Source of the DNA: Streptococcus dysgalactiae subsp. dysgalactiae
GTDB lineage: Bacteria > Bacillota > Bacilli > Lactobacillales > Streptococcaceae
Direction: 5' to 3'
Length of the DNA stretch: 64,000 nucleotides
NCBI RefSeq assembly: GCF_900459225.1
Contig: NZ_UHFH01000003.1
Coordinates: forward strand, 1,146,501-1,210,500
The notes beneath the pieces were generated by a model. It worked only from the letters and a program-made list of their open reading frames with translations, searched no databases and was not told where the DNA came from. The first letter of the stretch is position 1; each line of letters starts with the position of its first letter. Position numbers and translations under genes: made by a program. Below, in pieces: positions 19,597-28,591 of the stretch.

Positions 19597-20136
19597 TTAC
19601 TGAACACGTGGTTCAGCTTGTTGATCTTGAAGTTTTTCAACTCCTGCTCCAACTGATGTTTTCACATTTTCAACTTGGTGACTTGTAAATTCAGAAGTTG
19701 AACGTGCCATATCAGTCACTTTATCTTGTAAACTTACTTTTTCAGCATCAAATTGTGCTTTTGTTTTAATGTCAACTACCTTGACGTTAACTTCAATAAC
19801 GTCCAAATCTGTCATTTTTTTAACTTCTTTTTCAACGATTGCTTTAATAGCATCATAAATAGTTGGAACATGTTTTTGGTACTCTGCTACAATATCCAAA
19901 TCAACGGCAACTTGTTTTTTACCAACTTCAACATTCACGCCGTCACGAACAGATTCTGTATTAACCAATTTATCTTTTAAATTAGCTAAGAAGCCACCGT
20001 TAACACCTAGTAAACCATCAACGTTTTCAAGAGCCAAACCGACAATTTTTTCAATTACTTTGTCTTCATAAGTCAATTCACCACGAATAGACGGTGCTAA
20101 ATCTTTAGTTGTGTTCTTAATATATGTTTCAGTCAT
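19597..20136 (-). CDS. gls24: Asp23/Gls24 family envelope stress protein, first copy
   Basis: The 179-aa protein has an Asp23 domain at about 15-125 ([39 protein letters not shown] and [20 protein letters not shown]) and a polar tail of about 45 residues. The organisation amaP - DUF2273 - gls24 upstream of it is the standard Gls24 operon. The start [12 protein letters not shown] has a good ribosome site (AAAGGAGA). Confidence 0.9.
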   Translation of the reverse strand: MTETYIKNTTKDLAPSIRGELTYEDKVIEKIVGLALENVDGLLGVNGGFLANLKDKLVNTESVRDGVNVEVGKKQVAVDLDIVAEYQKHVPTIYDAIKAIVEKEVKKMTDLDVIEVNVKVVDIKTKAQFDAEKVSLQDKVTDMARSTSEFTSHQVENVKTSVGAGVEKLQDQQAEPRVQ

Positions 20137-20159
20137 GATATGTCTCCTTTGTTGATTAT

Positions 20160-20348
20160 TTACTTACGACCAAGAAATTGATCGATGATTCCCGTTTTCT
20201 TGGCATACAGGCCGCCATATACTCCTAAGAGAATAAAAATGATTGCTAGCAGTGTTTTAAATAGGCCAAAAGACATGAGCAATATGGCAATGATTAACCC
20301 TACCAGCCCCCCAATAATGGGATACTTGAATCTTTCATAAAATTCCAT
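20160..20348 (-). CDS. DUF2273 small membrane protein
   Basis: The 62-aa protein MEFYERFKYPIIGGLVGLIIAILLMSFGLFKTLLAIIFILLGVYGGLYAKKTGIIDQFLGRK has two closely spaced TM helices with a glycine-rich first helix, as in DUF2273. It lies between amaP (10 bp) and gls24 (23 bp) and is probably a small partner of the AmaP-Asp23 membrane assembly. Confidence 0.85.
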   Translation of the reverse strand: MEFYERFKYPIIGGLVGLIIAILLMSFGLFKTLLAIIFILLGVYGGLYAKKTGIIDQFLGRK

Positions 20349-20358
20349 CAGACATCTC

Positions 20359-20940
20359 CTATTCTACACGTTTCCTTGCAACACGCTTGCGGTCAGAATC
20401 AGCAATATCTTTCACATAAACCCTGAAATTAACCGGGCGATCAAGTCCAAAGAATTCTTTCAAACCTGTCTCAATACCTTCTTTAATCCCGTTAACTTGG
20501 TCAGTTACGCCTACTCGTGACGCTAATTGCCCGCTAACATCAATTTTAAATTTACGCTTATAGAGTTTAGCGTTAACGTTAGGATTAGGCATGAGCCCCG
20601 CTACTTTAATAGCAGTTGCAACATACTTTTCAATAGCAGATTTTTTCAACAAGAGTTTTCCATTCTTGTTACGCAATTGAATTTCAGTATAAGTACGAGG
20701 GTAAAAAACAACGGCTAAAAGGATGATTAAGACGAGCACAAACATCACAATCGCCGTCCAGAAATAATAATAGTATAAAGCTGGATCTAGGAAATTGGGA
20801 AGTCTATCAATGTCCCAACTTAACCAGCGATAGCTATAAGGTAAGCTAATATAATCTCCGGTCGTCCCTATTACCCATCCGAGGATGGATAATAGGACGA
20901 GGCCGATGAGACTATATGTTATTTTTAAAAATTTTGACAT
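20359..20940 (-). CDS. amaP: Alkaline-shock protein membrane anchor AmaP
   Basis: The 193-aa protein has two TM helices (about 7-27 and 62-82) enclosing an exposed loop, then a cytoplasmic domain. This matches AmaP, which tethers Asp23/Gls24 proteins to the membrane. It precedes DUF2273 and gls24 in the same order as in other Firmicutes. Confidence 0.88.
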   Translation of the reverse strand: MSKFLKITYSLIGLVLLSILGWVIGTTGDYISLPYSYRWLSWDIDRLPNFLDPALYYYYFWTAIVMFVLVLIILLAVVFYPRTYTEIQLRNKNGKLLLKKSAIEKYVATAIKVAGLMPNPNVNAKLYKRKFKIDVSGQLASRVGVTDQVNGIKEGIETGLKEFFGLDRPVNFRVYVKDIADSDRKRVARKRVE

Positions 20941-21002
20941 ACAAACCTCTTTCCTACTTAATCGACTTTATTGTCATTATTTACAAGTAAAGTAGAGGGA
21001 AA

Positions 21003-21251
21003 CTAGTTATTAGTTTTGCTTAGTACAAAAGATGTGATAATCACGACGATAACTGCACCAATAATAGATGGAATCAAAGCCATACCAGCTAATGAAGGTC
21101 CCCATGTACCAAGTAGGGCTTGACCAACGTAAGAACCAATTAAACCAGCTGCAATGTTAGCAATCCAGCCCATTGATCCACCTCTTTTAGTAAGAGCTCC
21201 AGCAATAACACCAATAAGTGCACCAACGAGTAATGTCCAAATAAGTCCCAT
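21003..21251 (-). CDS. GlsB/YeaQ/YmgE family membrane protein
   Basis: The 82-aa protein has three hydrophobic stretches with the family's glycine-rich signature (LIWTLLVGALIGVIAGALTKRGGSMGWIANIAAGLIGSYVGQALLG). GlsB-type transglycosylase-associated proteins accompany Gls24 operons; biochemical role unclear. It is the promoter-proximal gene of the stress cluster. Confidence 0.88.
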   Translation of the reverse strand: MGLIWTLLVGALIGVIAGALTKRGGSMGWIANIAAGLIGSYVGQALLGTWGPSLAGMALIPSIIGAVIVVIITSFVLSKTNN

Positions 21252-21619
21252 AATAATTCTCCTTTTCAGATACTCCCGTATCTATTTTCCAATGAAACAT
21301 AACCGTAATCATGCTTCGAGTGATTGTCAACAATAATCACTTTTAAAGTGACTATATAAACCAAATTATGAAGTGTTAGCTCTTTTATTCGTCAGAATAA
21401 AGATACTTATAAAACGAATACAAATCCTTTATAACAGAGTTTTTGTAAAGTGACCACTCGTTATTTAATTTATATTGTTATTATACACCTTTAGATGTAA
21501 AATGCAACTGATATGCTCCTGAAACTTAAAATTTTTTACTTTTATTTGAGAACGTCTCTTATAAAGAAAATAAAAAAATAAGCTCCCTACACACTTATAT
21601 AGTAGGAAACTCATTTTTC
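21252..21619. promoter_or_regulatory. Control region between pcrA and the Gls24 operon
   Basis: This 368-bp gene-free stretch holds the control signals of the stress operon. On the minus strand TTGCAT, a 16-nt spacer and TATAAT lie at 21480-21507. Nearer the first gene there are repeated AGTGAyT half-sites: AGTGATT at 21319, its complement AATCACT at 21335 and AAAGTGACT at 21345, forming two overlapping inverted repeats. A further AAAGTGAC lies near 21447. An imperfect hairpin at about 21583-21612, with an AT-rich tail, may end pcrA transcription. The half-sites look like operators, but the binding protein is not known. Confidence 0.5.
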
Positions 21620-23938
21620 TTATTTTTTCTCAATAGGAGCAACACTTGCTAGTAATTTCTTTAACCCAACTTCTGGGAATTTGATTTTCAATTCCATCGT
21701 TTTTCCAGATCCTGAAACCTCCAGCACAGTCCCATCTCCCCATTTTTTATGGTGAGCGATATCCCCTGTCTGCCAAGTGACCTCTTCTAAAGAGCGATTA
21801 GAACCAAACGATAAACCTGAGCTAGTTGAAGCTGATGATATCGTACGTGCCTGCATTGGCTGTGGTGATTGTCTTACTTGAGCCTGAGCCTTTCGAGCTT
21901 GCAGGGCTTCTGATAGGCTCATCCCCTGTCCAAACTGTGTGTGCTTGTCAGTAGAGAAACGCACGCCAAATGAAGATTGTGCTGGTCTTGCCAATCCTTG
22001 ATAAGAGAGTAGTTCTTCTGAAATTTCTTTTAAGAACCGCGTTGGACGGTTATAACTACTTTTACCAAAGAGAGTTCTGGTATTTGCATTAGTCATAAAG
22101 AGAACTTCTTCTGCCCTTGTTATCCCCACATAGGCCAAGCGTCTTTCTTCCTCTAATTCATCAGGATCTTCCGAAGCCCGTGATAAGGGGAAGACACCTT
22201 CTTCCATACCAATTAAGAAAACAACAGGGAACTCCAAACCTTTGGCAGCATGTAGGGTCATTAAGGTTACTTCAGCAGCTTCTGTTTGGGAATCATCTGT
22301 ATCAGCAATCAGTGCTAAATCATTTAAAAAACGTCCCAAGCGATCAACACCAGTTTCGTCTTCTTCTTGAGAGGCACTTGACTTATCAAAATTTTTGGTA
22401 ACAGATAAGAACTCTTCGATATTCTCAATGCGAGCCTGACTTTCCAAAGTATTTTGCAGACGTAAGCTATCTAGATAGCCTGTTTTTTCTAACAATGCTT
22501 CTGCTAAGTCAGTGATACTCATCTGATCTAGGTCTTGACGTAGCTGCCCGATAATATTGGCTAAGTCCATGATAGATTGTGCTGCTTTACCTTTCAATGG
22601 GGACATCAATAGATTTGAAGCTGCTTCTAATAAAGACTGGTCACTCTCATAGGCAAACTGACGAAGTTTATCAAGTGTTCCTGGACCAACACCTCGTTTA
22701 GGTTCATTCACAATCCGCTCAAAGGAAATATTATCAGCTGGGTTAGCGACAATCGTTAAGTAGGCAATTAAATCGCGAATTTCTTTACGGCTATAGAACT
22801 TAGTTCCGCCAACCATGGTGTAAGGAATGTTGGATTTTAAGAGCGCTTCTTCAATCGTACGGGATTGGGCATTGGTACGATATAAAACAGCAAAATCTTT
22901 GAAGTTTTTCCCGAGCTCTTGAGCCATGTTGCTAATGGTAGAAGCGACAAATACTGCCTCATCTCGCTCATCATTTGCCCTATAATAAACCAGTTGTTCC
23001 CCGTCTGCATTTTGTGTCCAAAGTTTCTTAGGACGGCGATTACGGTTATTGTTAATCACGTCGTTAGCTGCTTGCAGAATTTTCTTGGTAGAGCGATAGT
23101 TTTCTTCTAAAAGCACTACCTTAGCATCTGGGTAATCTTTTTCAAAATCAAGAATATTTTGCATGTCAGCTCCCCGCCAACCATAGATAGACTGATCAGC
23201 ATCTCCAACAACGCAAATATTTTTAAAGCGAGAAGCTAGCAACTTGACTAATTGATATTGGGCATGGTTGGTATCTTGATACTCGTCCACATGAATGTAT
23301 TGGTAGCGCTGCTGGTAATAAGCTAATACGTCAGGATTACTATCAAAAAGGCGTAGAGTCATCATAATTAAATCATCAAAGTCCAATGCTTCACTACGTC
23401 GTAATTCTTCCTGATAGGCTTTGTAACATCTCGCTACTATTTGACTATACATATCAGCAGCCTGCGCCTCGTATCCCTTCTCATCAAGTAAATCATTTTT
23501 AGCATTTGAAATGGTTCCTAAAATAGAACGCTCATTCCACTTTTTAGGGTCCAGGTTAAGTTGCTTCAAAATGCGTTTCATCAAGGTTCGTTGCTCACCT
23601 GTATCAATGATGGTAAAATTACGATTGTAGCCTATATGATCCGCTTCACGCCGTAAAATCCGTACACACATGGAGTGGAAAGTTGCAATCAAAGTGTCCT
23701 TAGTAGCTGGATTTAAAGCCAAGGCCCTTTCTTTCATTTCACGCGCAGCTTTATTGGTAAAGGTTATGGCTAATATATTCCATGGGTTCACGAATTTTTC
23801 ATCAATGAGGTAAGCGATTCTGTGGGTTAAAACCCGTGTCTTACCGGATCCTGCTCCTGCCATAATGAGTAAGGGACCTTCGGTCGTTTGAACCGCCTGA
23901 GCCTGTCGATCATTCATTCCATTTAATAAAGGATTCAT
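21620..23938 (-). CDS. pcrA: ATP-dependent DNA helicase PcrA (UvrD family)
   Basis: The 772-aa superfamily-1 helicase has Walker A AGAGSGKTRVLTHRIA (28-43), motif II VDEYQDTN, motif III VVGDADQSIYGWRGAD, motif IV ENYRST, motif V LMTLHAAKGLEFPVVF and motif VI RLAYVGITRAEE. The C-terminal region (about 650-772) includes the RNA-polymerase-interacting Tudor-like domain (VTWQTGDIAHHKKWGDGTVLEVSG). It unwinds DNA 3'-5' in repair and rolling-circle replication. It is monocistronic. Confidence 0.95.
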   Translation of the reverse strand: MNPLLNGMNDRQAQAVQTTEGPLLIMAGAGSGKTRVLTHRIAYLIDEKFVNPWNILAITFTNKAAREMKERALALNPATKDTLIATFHSMCVRILRREADHIGYNRNFTIIDTGEQRTLMKRILKQLNLDPKKWNERSILGTISNAKNDLLDEKGYEAQAADMYSQIVARCYKAYQEELRRSEALDFDDLIMMTLRLFDSNPDVLAYYQQRYQYIHVDEYQDTNHAQYQLVKLLASRFKNICVVGDADQSIYGWRGADMQNILDFEKDYPDAKVVLLEENYRSTKKILQAANDVINNNRNRRPKKLWTQNADGEQLVYYRANDERDEAVFVASTISNMAQELGKNFKDFAVLYRTNAQSRTIEEALLKSNIPYTMVGGTKFYSRKEIRDLIAYLTIVANPADNISFERIVNEPKRGVGPGTLDKLRQFAYESDQSLLEAASNLLMSPLKGKAAQSIMDLANIIGQLRQDLDQMSITDLAEALLEKTGYLDSLRLQNTLESQARIENIEEFLSVTKNFDKSSASQEEDETGVDRLGRFLNDLALIADTDDSQTEAAEVTLMTLHAAKGLEFPVVFLIGMEEGVFPLSRASEDPDELEEERRLAYVGITRAEEVLFMTNANTRTLFGKSSYNRPTRFLKEISEELLSYQGLARPAQSSFGVRFSTDKHTQFGQGMSLSEALQARKAQAQVRQSPQPMQARTISSASTSSGLSFGSNRSLEEVTWQTGDIAHHKKWGDGTVLEVSGSGKTMELKIKFPEVGLKKLLASVAPIEKK

Positions 23939-24119
23939 GTTTTCTCCTCAATTTTTTCCTTAACATCTCTTTTAGTAACCCTAAAATTATATCACGTTTC
24001 TTTGTAAAATAGCAAAGGAGATTTCAAACGCCTCTGAGAAGATTTGTCCCTTTTTAGCGATAAGCGGCTCATAATGATAACGGTTTCTCAAAAAAATCCT
24101 TATTATTCCTCTATTTTGA

Positions 24120-24148
24120 TTGACTTCATTCGTATTTTCCGGTATGAT
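24120..24148 (+). promoter_or_regulatory. Promoter of the glycine-riboswitch transcript
   Basis: TTGACT, a 17-nt spacer and TATGAT lie about 30 bp ahead of the riboswitch on the plus strand. Both boxes are close to the sigma-A consensus. Confidence 0.75.
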
Positions 24149-24179
24149 AGACATAATTTAATAAACCGAATGATGTCAT

Positions 24180-24335
24180 GCAGGAGAAGAAAATTATTTC
24201 GCCGAAGGAGTTATACTCTCAGGTGTCCACCTATTGGACGGGACTGTTTGATGGACGGACTTCTGGAGAGACCTTATTAGGCGCCGAAGGGGCAAGGCAA
24301 ACTGCTCAATCTCTCAGGCAAAAGGACAGAAGATA
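24180..24335 (+). ncRNA. Tandem glycine riboswitch
   Basis: Two consecutive glycine aptamers are visible. The first contains AGGAGA, CGCCGAAGGAG and ACTCTCAGG; the second contains GGAGAGACC, GGCGCCGAAGGGGCAA and TCTCTCAGGCAAAAGGACAG. These are the conserved junction elements of the class, in tandem as in cooperative versions. It lies 125 bp before a sodium:alanine/glycine symporter gene, with an intrinsic terminator between, so glycine probably sets symporter transcription. Glycine switches commonly act as on-switches for catabolism, but before transporters they can be off-switches; direction here is not decidable by eye. Confidence 0.92.
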
Positions 24336-24401
24336 AGATAGAAAAACCATTAAGTCAACACTTAGTCTTTTTGCGTTTGCTATATTATCATTGCTTCAGA
24401 A

Positions 24402-24431
24402 GTTGTCTCTCAGAGATAGCTTTTTTCTTTT
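24402..24431 (+). terminator. Expression-platform terminator of the glycine riboswitch
   Basis: GTTGTCTC and GAGATAGC form an 8-bp stem with two G-U pairs and loop TCA, followed by TTTTTTCTTTT. It sits between the aptamers and the symporter start. Confidence 0.75.
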
Positions 24432-24459
24432 GTCAACTTTAATAATTTAGGAGAAACAA

Positions 24460-25797
24460 ATGATTACAATCGCTAAGCTAATGGATGACTTTGTCTGGGG
24501 ACCGCCCTTGTTAATCTTACTGGTTGGTACTGGTATTTACCTTACGAGTCGTTTAGGACTCATCCAAATCTTAAAACTACCAAGAGCTTTTAAACTTATT
24601 TTTTCAGATGATGATGGTCACGGAGATATTTCATCCTTTGCTGCTCTTGCAACCGCACTTGCTGCTACTGTTGGTACAGGAAATATTGTCGGAGTCGCCA
24701 CTGCTATCAAATCAGGTGGCCCTGGAGCGCTCTTTTGGATGTGGGTAGCCGCTTTTTTTGGAATGACGACTAAATATGCCGAAGGAGTATTAGCTATCAA
24801 ATATCGTACCAGAGATGCCAATGGCCATATTTCTGGTGGACCTATGTACTATATCGTTAACGGTATGGGACAAAAATGGAAACCGTTAGCTATTCTTTTT
24901 GCTGGGTCAGGTATTCTTGTAGCCCTCTTTGGCATTGGTACCTTTGCTCAAGTAAATTCCATTACTTCCTCTCTAGGTCACAGCTTTGGCTTATCACCAC
25001 AGATTGTGAGTATCATCTTAGCTATATTTGTCGCTACCATTATTTTCGGAGGTATCCATTCTATCTCCAAAGTAGCTGAAAAAGTCGTTCCTTTCATGGC
25101 TATTTTCTATATTCTTTCAAGTTTGGCTGTTATTTTTATGCATTATCAGCACATCGTTCCCGTTATTCGTTTAGTGCTCCAATCTGCTTTTACACCAACC
25201 GCTGCTATTGGAGGATTTGCAGGTAGTATGGTTAAAGATGCTATCCAAAAAGGGATTGCACGCGGGGTTTTTTCAAATGAATCTGGACTAGGCTCTGCTC
25301 CTATTGCAGCAGCGGCAGCTAAAACCAACGAACCAGTTGAACAAGGGTTAATTTCGATGACAGGGACCTTTATAGATACCATTATTATTTGCACTTTAAC
25401 AGGATTGTCAATCCTAGTCACTGGGCAATGGACTGGTCCTTTAGAGGGAGCACCTTTAACGCAATCTGCCTTTGCTTCAGTTTTTGGCAATTTAGGAACT
25501 TTTGGACTGACCTTTTCCCTTGTTCTTTTTGCTTTTACAACAATCTTAGGTTGGAGCTATTACGGTGAACGCTGCTTTGAATTTCTCTTTGGTATTACTC
25601 ACCTAACTTACTTCCGTATTGCTTTTGTTTTAATGGTAGGTCTTGGTGGATTCCTCAAATTAGAGCTTATTTGGATTTTAGCTGATATCGTGAATGGTTT
25701 AATGGCGCTCCCTAATCTTATCGCCCTTTTAGCCTTATCTCCTGTGGTCATCCATGAAACAAAACATTACTTTCTCAAGCATCAATTCAATCAGTAA
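24460..25797 (+). CDS. Sodium:alanine/glycine symporter (AGCS family, AlsT-like)
   Basis: The 445-aa membrane protein has about ten hydrophobic segments. AGCS motifs are present: ALAATVGTGNIVGVATAIKSGGPGALFWMW near 66-96 and IQKGIARGVFSNESGLGSAPIAAAAAKT near 263-290. It imports alanine or glycine with Na+. The upstream glycine riboswitch supports glycine as a physiological substrate. It is monocistronic, with a clear GGAGAAA ribosome site. Confidence 0.92.
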   Translation: MITIAKLMDDFVWGPPLLILLVGTGIYLTSRLGLIQILKLPRAFKLIFSDDDGHGDISSFAALATALAATVGTGNIVGVATAIKSGGPGALFWMWVAAFFGMTTKYAEGVLAIKYRTRDANGHISGGPMYYIVNGMGQKWKPLAILFAGSGILVALFGIGTFAQVNSITSSLGHSFGLSPQIVSIILAIFVATIIFGGIHSISKVAEKVVPFMAIFYILSSLAVIFMHYQHIVPVIRLVLQSAFTPTAAIGGFAGSMVKDAIQKGIARGVFSNESGLGSAPIAAAAAKTNEPVEQGLISMTGTFIDTIIICTLTGLSILVTGQWTGPLEGAPLTQSAFASVFGNLGTFGLTFSLVLFAFTTILGWSYYGERCFEFLFGITHLTYFRIAFVLMVGLGGFLKLELIWILADIVNGLMALPNLIALLALSPVVIHETKHYFLKHQFNQ

Positions 25798-25902
25798 CAC
25801 CAAAACCTGCCTAGCCTTCTTTCATCTATTTCAAAGGGGTTAAGCTTTTTAGTTCAACTAGTTTTTATGGTATAATACGGTATTGATATCAAAGGAGTAA
25901 CC

Positions 25903-27138
25903 ATGACACAAGACCCCATTGAAAACTTAAAATTGGCCAAAAGAGGTCCAATTGTCAGCATTATGGCCTATCTGTTGCTAAGCATTGCTAAGCTATTAGC
26001 TGGCTATCTGCTCAATGCTAGCTCGCTGATTGCTGATGGCTTTAATAATTTATCAGATATTGTAGGAAATATAGCTCTCCTTATTGGACTTCACTTAGCT
26101 AGTCAGCCAGCTGATGCCAATCACAAATTTGGCCACTGGAAAATTGAGGACCTCTCAAGCCTTATCACCTCTTTCATTATGTTTATTGTTGGTTTTCAGG
26201 TCCTTATCCAAACCATACAAAGTATTTTTAGTGGTGAGCAAACGCCAATTGATCCTATCGGTGCTATTGTTGGTATCCTCTCTGCCCTCATTATGTTTGG
26301 TGTATATGCTTTCAATAAAAGACTCTCCAAGCGTGTTAAATCAAGTGCCCTTGTTGCCGCCTCTAAAGATAATCTATCTGATGCAGTGACTTCTCTTGGT
26401 ACTTCTGTTGCTATTGGAGCAGCCTCATTACAATTTCCCATTATTGATCGTCTAGCTGCATTGATTATTACTTTTTTCATTCTCAAAACCGCTTTTGATA
26501 TTTTTATGGAAAGTGCTTTTAGCCTATCTGATGGTTTTGACAGTCGTCATTTAAAGAAATACGAACAAGCCATCCTAGAAATTCCTAAAATTGTTGCTGT
26601 TAAATCGCAACGCGGTAGAACCTATGGGAGTAATGTTTACCTTGACATCGTTCTTGAAATGAGTCCTGATCTCTCTGTTTATGAAAGTCATGCTATCACC
26701 GAACAGGTTGAGCAATTACTCAGTGATCAATTCGCTATTTATGATATTGATATCCATGTGGAACCAGCCATGATTCCCGAAGACGAGCTTTTTGATAATG
26801 TCGCCAAAAAGCTCTACCGCTACGAAAAATTAATTTTGAGTAAGGTTCCTGACTATGACCACTACATTGCTAAGTCTTTCCAACTGATTGATGCGAATGG
26901 CCAAACAGCTAACTATGAACAATTTTTGAACCAAGAAATTTATTATCCAAGTAACTTCAACCATTTTCAAATTGAATCCATTAGTCAAAAAACGATGTTA
27001 GTGACCTACCAGTTAAATGGGAATTGCCATACTAGCATCTGGAGACGTCATGAAGTTTGGTGTCTACTCTTCCATCAAATCACTCCTATTCAACAAGAGC
27101 ATCACCTAAAACGCCATTATCGAATTGTAAAAGGGTAA
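25903..27138 (+). CDS. Cation diffusion facilitator (CDF) family transporter
   Basis: The 411-aa protein has an N-terminal six-TM CDF domain (residues 15-215, with SLIADGFNNLSDIVGNIALLIG and KFGHWKIEDLSSL; metal-site pattern DGxxN..D) and the cytoplasmic ferredoxin-like domain. An unusual C-terminal extension of about 110 residues (300-411) follows, without clear homology to me. CDF proteins export divalent metals (Mn, Zn or Fe) by proton antiport. The site has GFNNxxD, an Asn replacing the more usual second ligand, as in MntE-like members. The -10 (TATAAT near 25872) is an extended type. Its terminator is split by the insertion sequences downstream. Confidence 0.88.
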   Translation: MTQDPIENLKLAKRGPIVSIMAYLLLSIAKLLAGYLLNASSLIADGFNNLSDIVGNIALLIGLHLASQPADANHKFGHWKIEDLSSLITSFIMFIVGFQVLIQTIQSIFSGEQTPIDPIGAIVGILSALIMFGVYAFNKRLSKRVKSSALVAASKDNLSDAVTSLGTSVAIGAASLQFPIIDRLAALIITFFILKTAFDIFMESAFSLSDGFDSRHLKKYEQAILEIPKIVAVKSQRGRTYGSNVYLDIVLEMSPDLSVYESHAITEQVEQLLSDQFAIYDIDIHVEPAMIPEDELFDNVAKKLYRYEKLILSKVPDYDHYIAKSFQLIDANGQTANYEQFLNQEIYYPSNFNHFQIESISQKTMLVTYQLNGNCHTSIWRRHEVWCLLFHQITPIQQEHHLKRHYRIVKG

Positions 27139-27145
27139 ACAGATA

Positions 27146-27163
27146 AAAAACCACTAATCACCA
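27146..27163 (+). terminator. Left half of a terminator split by IS insertion
   Basis: AAAAACCACTAATC (27146-27159) plus loop ACCA is followed at once by the IS end at 27164. The complementary arm GATCAGTGGTTTTT is found at 28972-28985, beyond the IS, with the loop ACCA repeated at 28968-28971. Rejoined, the arms pair 13 of 14 bases. It lies 7 bp past the CDF stop. Confidence 0.85.
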
Positions 27164-27242
27164 GGCACTGCACCCCATTAATGGGACAGAAGAAAAACAC
27201 TTTTAGGTGGACTTGTCAAGAAAAAATAGACATAAAGTTAAG

Positions 27243-28067
27243 CTAATTAGTAACTATTTTTTCAAATTCTACAGGTGAGAGATACCCTAAAGCTGAATGC
27301 AGACGTTTAGGGTTATAGTAAGTCTCAATATATTTAAAAATCTCAAGCTGAGCTTGCTCAATAGTTGCGAAATGAGCATCATTGACAAGCTCTCTTTTTA
27401 ATGTTTTATAAAAGGCTTCCATGAGTGCATTATCGTATGGATTACCTTTTCGACTCATACTGGACTTACATTTTTTCCATCTAAGTAGGACCTGAAATCG
27501 TGCCCCGGTATATTGAGACCCCTGATCTGTATGGACGATTACCCCTTCTTTAGGCTTTTCTCTATCATAAGCTTGATTGAAAGCCTCTGTTACCAACTTG
27601 TCTTGCTTACGTCGGCCCATTGCCCAACCAACAATCTTTCTACTATAAATGTCTATAAAGACAGATAAATAAAGTATTCCTTCTTGTATAGGGATATAGG
27701 TTAAGTCTCCTAGCCATAATTTATTCTTACCAGTTGCTTGGAAACATTGATTAACAAGATTGGGACGAGTTAATGAAGAACGTCGACGGTTATAGTATTT
27801 ATAGTTATATCGACTTCCTTTAGCATAGAGACCTAACTGATGAAGGAGTCTACCAACACGTTTATGATTGACATGCATGCCACGTCTACAAAGTTCTTGG
27901 GTAATTCGTACACTTCCGTAACGCTCTTTATGTTCATAGAAAATGGCTTTAATCATTTCCTTCAAAGCTTCATTCTCAACATGCCTTGAAGATGGACGAC
28001 GTTTTAAATAAGCATAGAAACCTGAACGGGAAACTTGAAGAGTTTGACAGGCGTGATGACTATTCAA
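27243..28067 (-). CDS. IS3-family transposase OrfB (DDE integrase core)
   Basis: The frame encodes about 274 aa from a TTG-initiated start. HTH_21-type region MIKAIFYEHKERYGSVRITQELCRRGMHVNHKRVGRLLHQLGL precedes the rve catalytic core. DDE residues are visible: WLGDLTYIP (D), HTDQGSQYT (D) and NALMEAFYKTLKREL (E). It is made as an OrfAB fusion by -1 frameshifting at 28133-28139, where CTA AAA AAG gives the A6G heptamer; the frame is open from there into orfB. Confidence 0.93.
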   Translation of the reverse strand: MNSHHACQTLQVSRSGFYAYLKRRPSSRHVENEALKEMIKAIFYEHKERYGSVRITQELCRRGMHVNHKRVGRLLHQLGLYAKGSRYNYKYYNRRRSSLTRPNLVNQCFQATGKNKLWLGDLTYIPIQEGILYLSVFIDIYSRKIVGWAMGRRKQDKLVTEAFNQAYDREKPKEGVIVHTDQGSQYTGARFQVLLRWKKCKSSMSRKGNPYDNALMEAFYKTLKRELVNDAHFATIEQAQLEIFKYIETYYNPKRLHSALGYLSPVEFEKIVTN

Positions 28068-28099
28068 GCTAACACTATTTTCCTTCAGAAACCGAAATT

Positions 28100-28393
28100 T
28101 TATTTCCGGTTTGGCTTCAAGAAGACCTGGAACTTTTTTAGAAGAGCTAATTCCTCCTGCAGCAGTTTGTTCTCTTTTTCAAGTTTTTTTATCTCAAATT
28201 GAGCATGACGAAGTGCGCTCCCGTGTCCTGGGAACGCACTTTCTCCATATTTTTCATATCCTTGAACCCATCGATAAAGACTATTGGGATGAATTTCTAA
28301 AGTTGAACTAATCATTTTTACAGACTGCTCTTCCTCAAGGATGAGTTTGACAGCAGAGAGTTTGAAGGCTTTATCAAAGGTTTTTCTTGGCAT
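28100..28393 (-). CDS. IS3-family transposase OrfA (helix-turn-helix)
   Basis: The 97-aa protein MPRKTFDKAFKLSAVKLILEEEQSVKMISSTLEIHPNSLYRWVQGYEKYGESAFPG has an HTH DNA-binding domain, followed by a leucine-zipper-like helix (EIKKLEKENKLLQEELALLKK). It binds the IS ends and regulates transposition. The A AAA AAG slip site lies near its 3' end. Confidence 0.93.
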   Translation of the reverse strand: MPRKTFDKAFKLSAVKLILEEEQSVKMISSTLEIHPNSLYRWVQGYEKYGESAFPGHGSALRHAQFEIKKLEKENKLLQEELALLKKFQVFLKPNRK

Positions 28394-28591
28394 AATGACT
28401 TTTCCTCGTTTCCACTTAATTTTGTGTCTACTTTATTATACCAAGCCCATTTTTGACAATATCTGTTACACTATCTTTAGTTAAGTTTCTTCAGTTATGG
28501 AGATAGAAAGCGGAGCATTTGACACCGAAATAGTCCAAGATGAGAGCTACAGGATAAGTTTCCTTATACTCTTCCACTAGCTTGATAAGAG

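Larger units (their letters stand above)
27208..28449 (-). mobile_element. Inner IS3-family insertion sequence
   Basis: The element has orfA (28100-28393) and orfB (27243-28067) with a slippery heptamer between them. Ends begin TGGACTTG on the left and, read inward, TGGGCTTGG on the right; over 34 bases about 25 match, including TAGACAYAAARTTAAG. Both reading frames look intact, so it may be active. I find no matching target duplication at the ends, consistent with a deletion of the outer element next to it. Confidence 0.8.

Noticed and set aside
24044..24280. Small protein gene within the riboswitch region
   Set aside because: The frame overlaps the promoter and glycine aptamers and has no ribosome site or protein-like composition.
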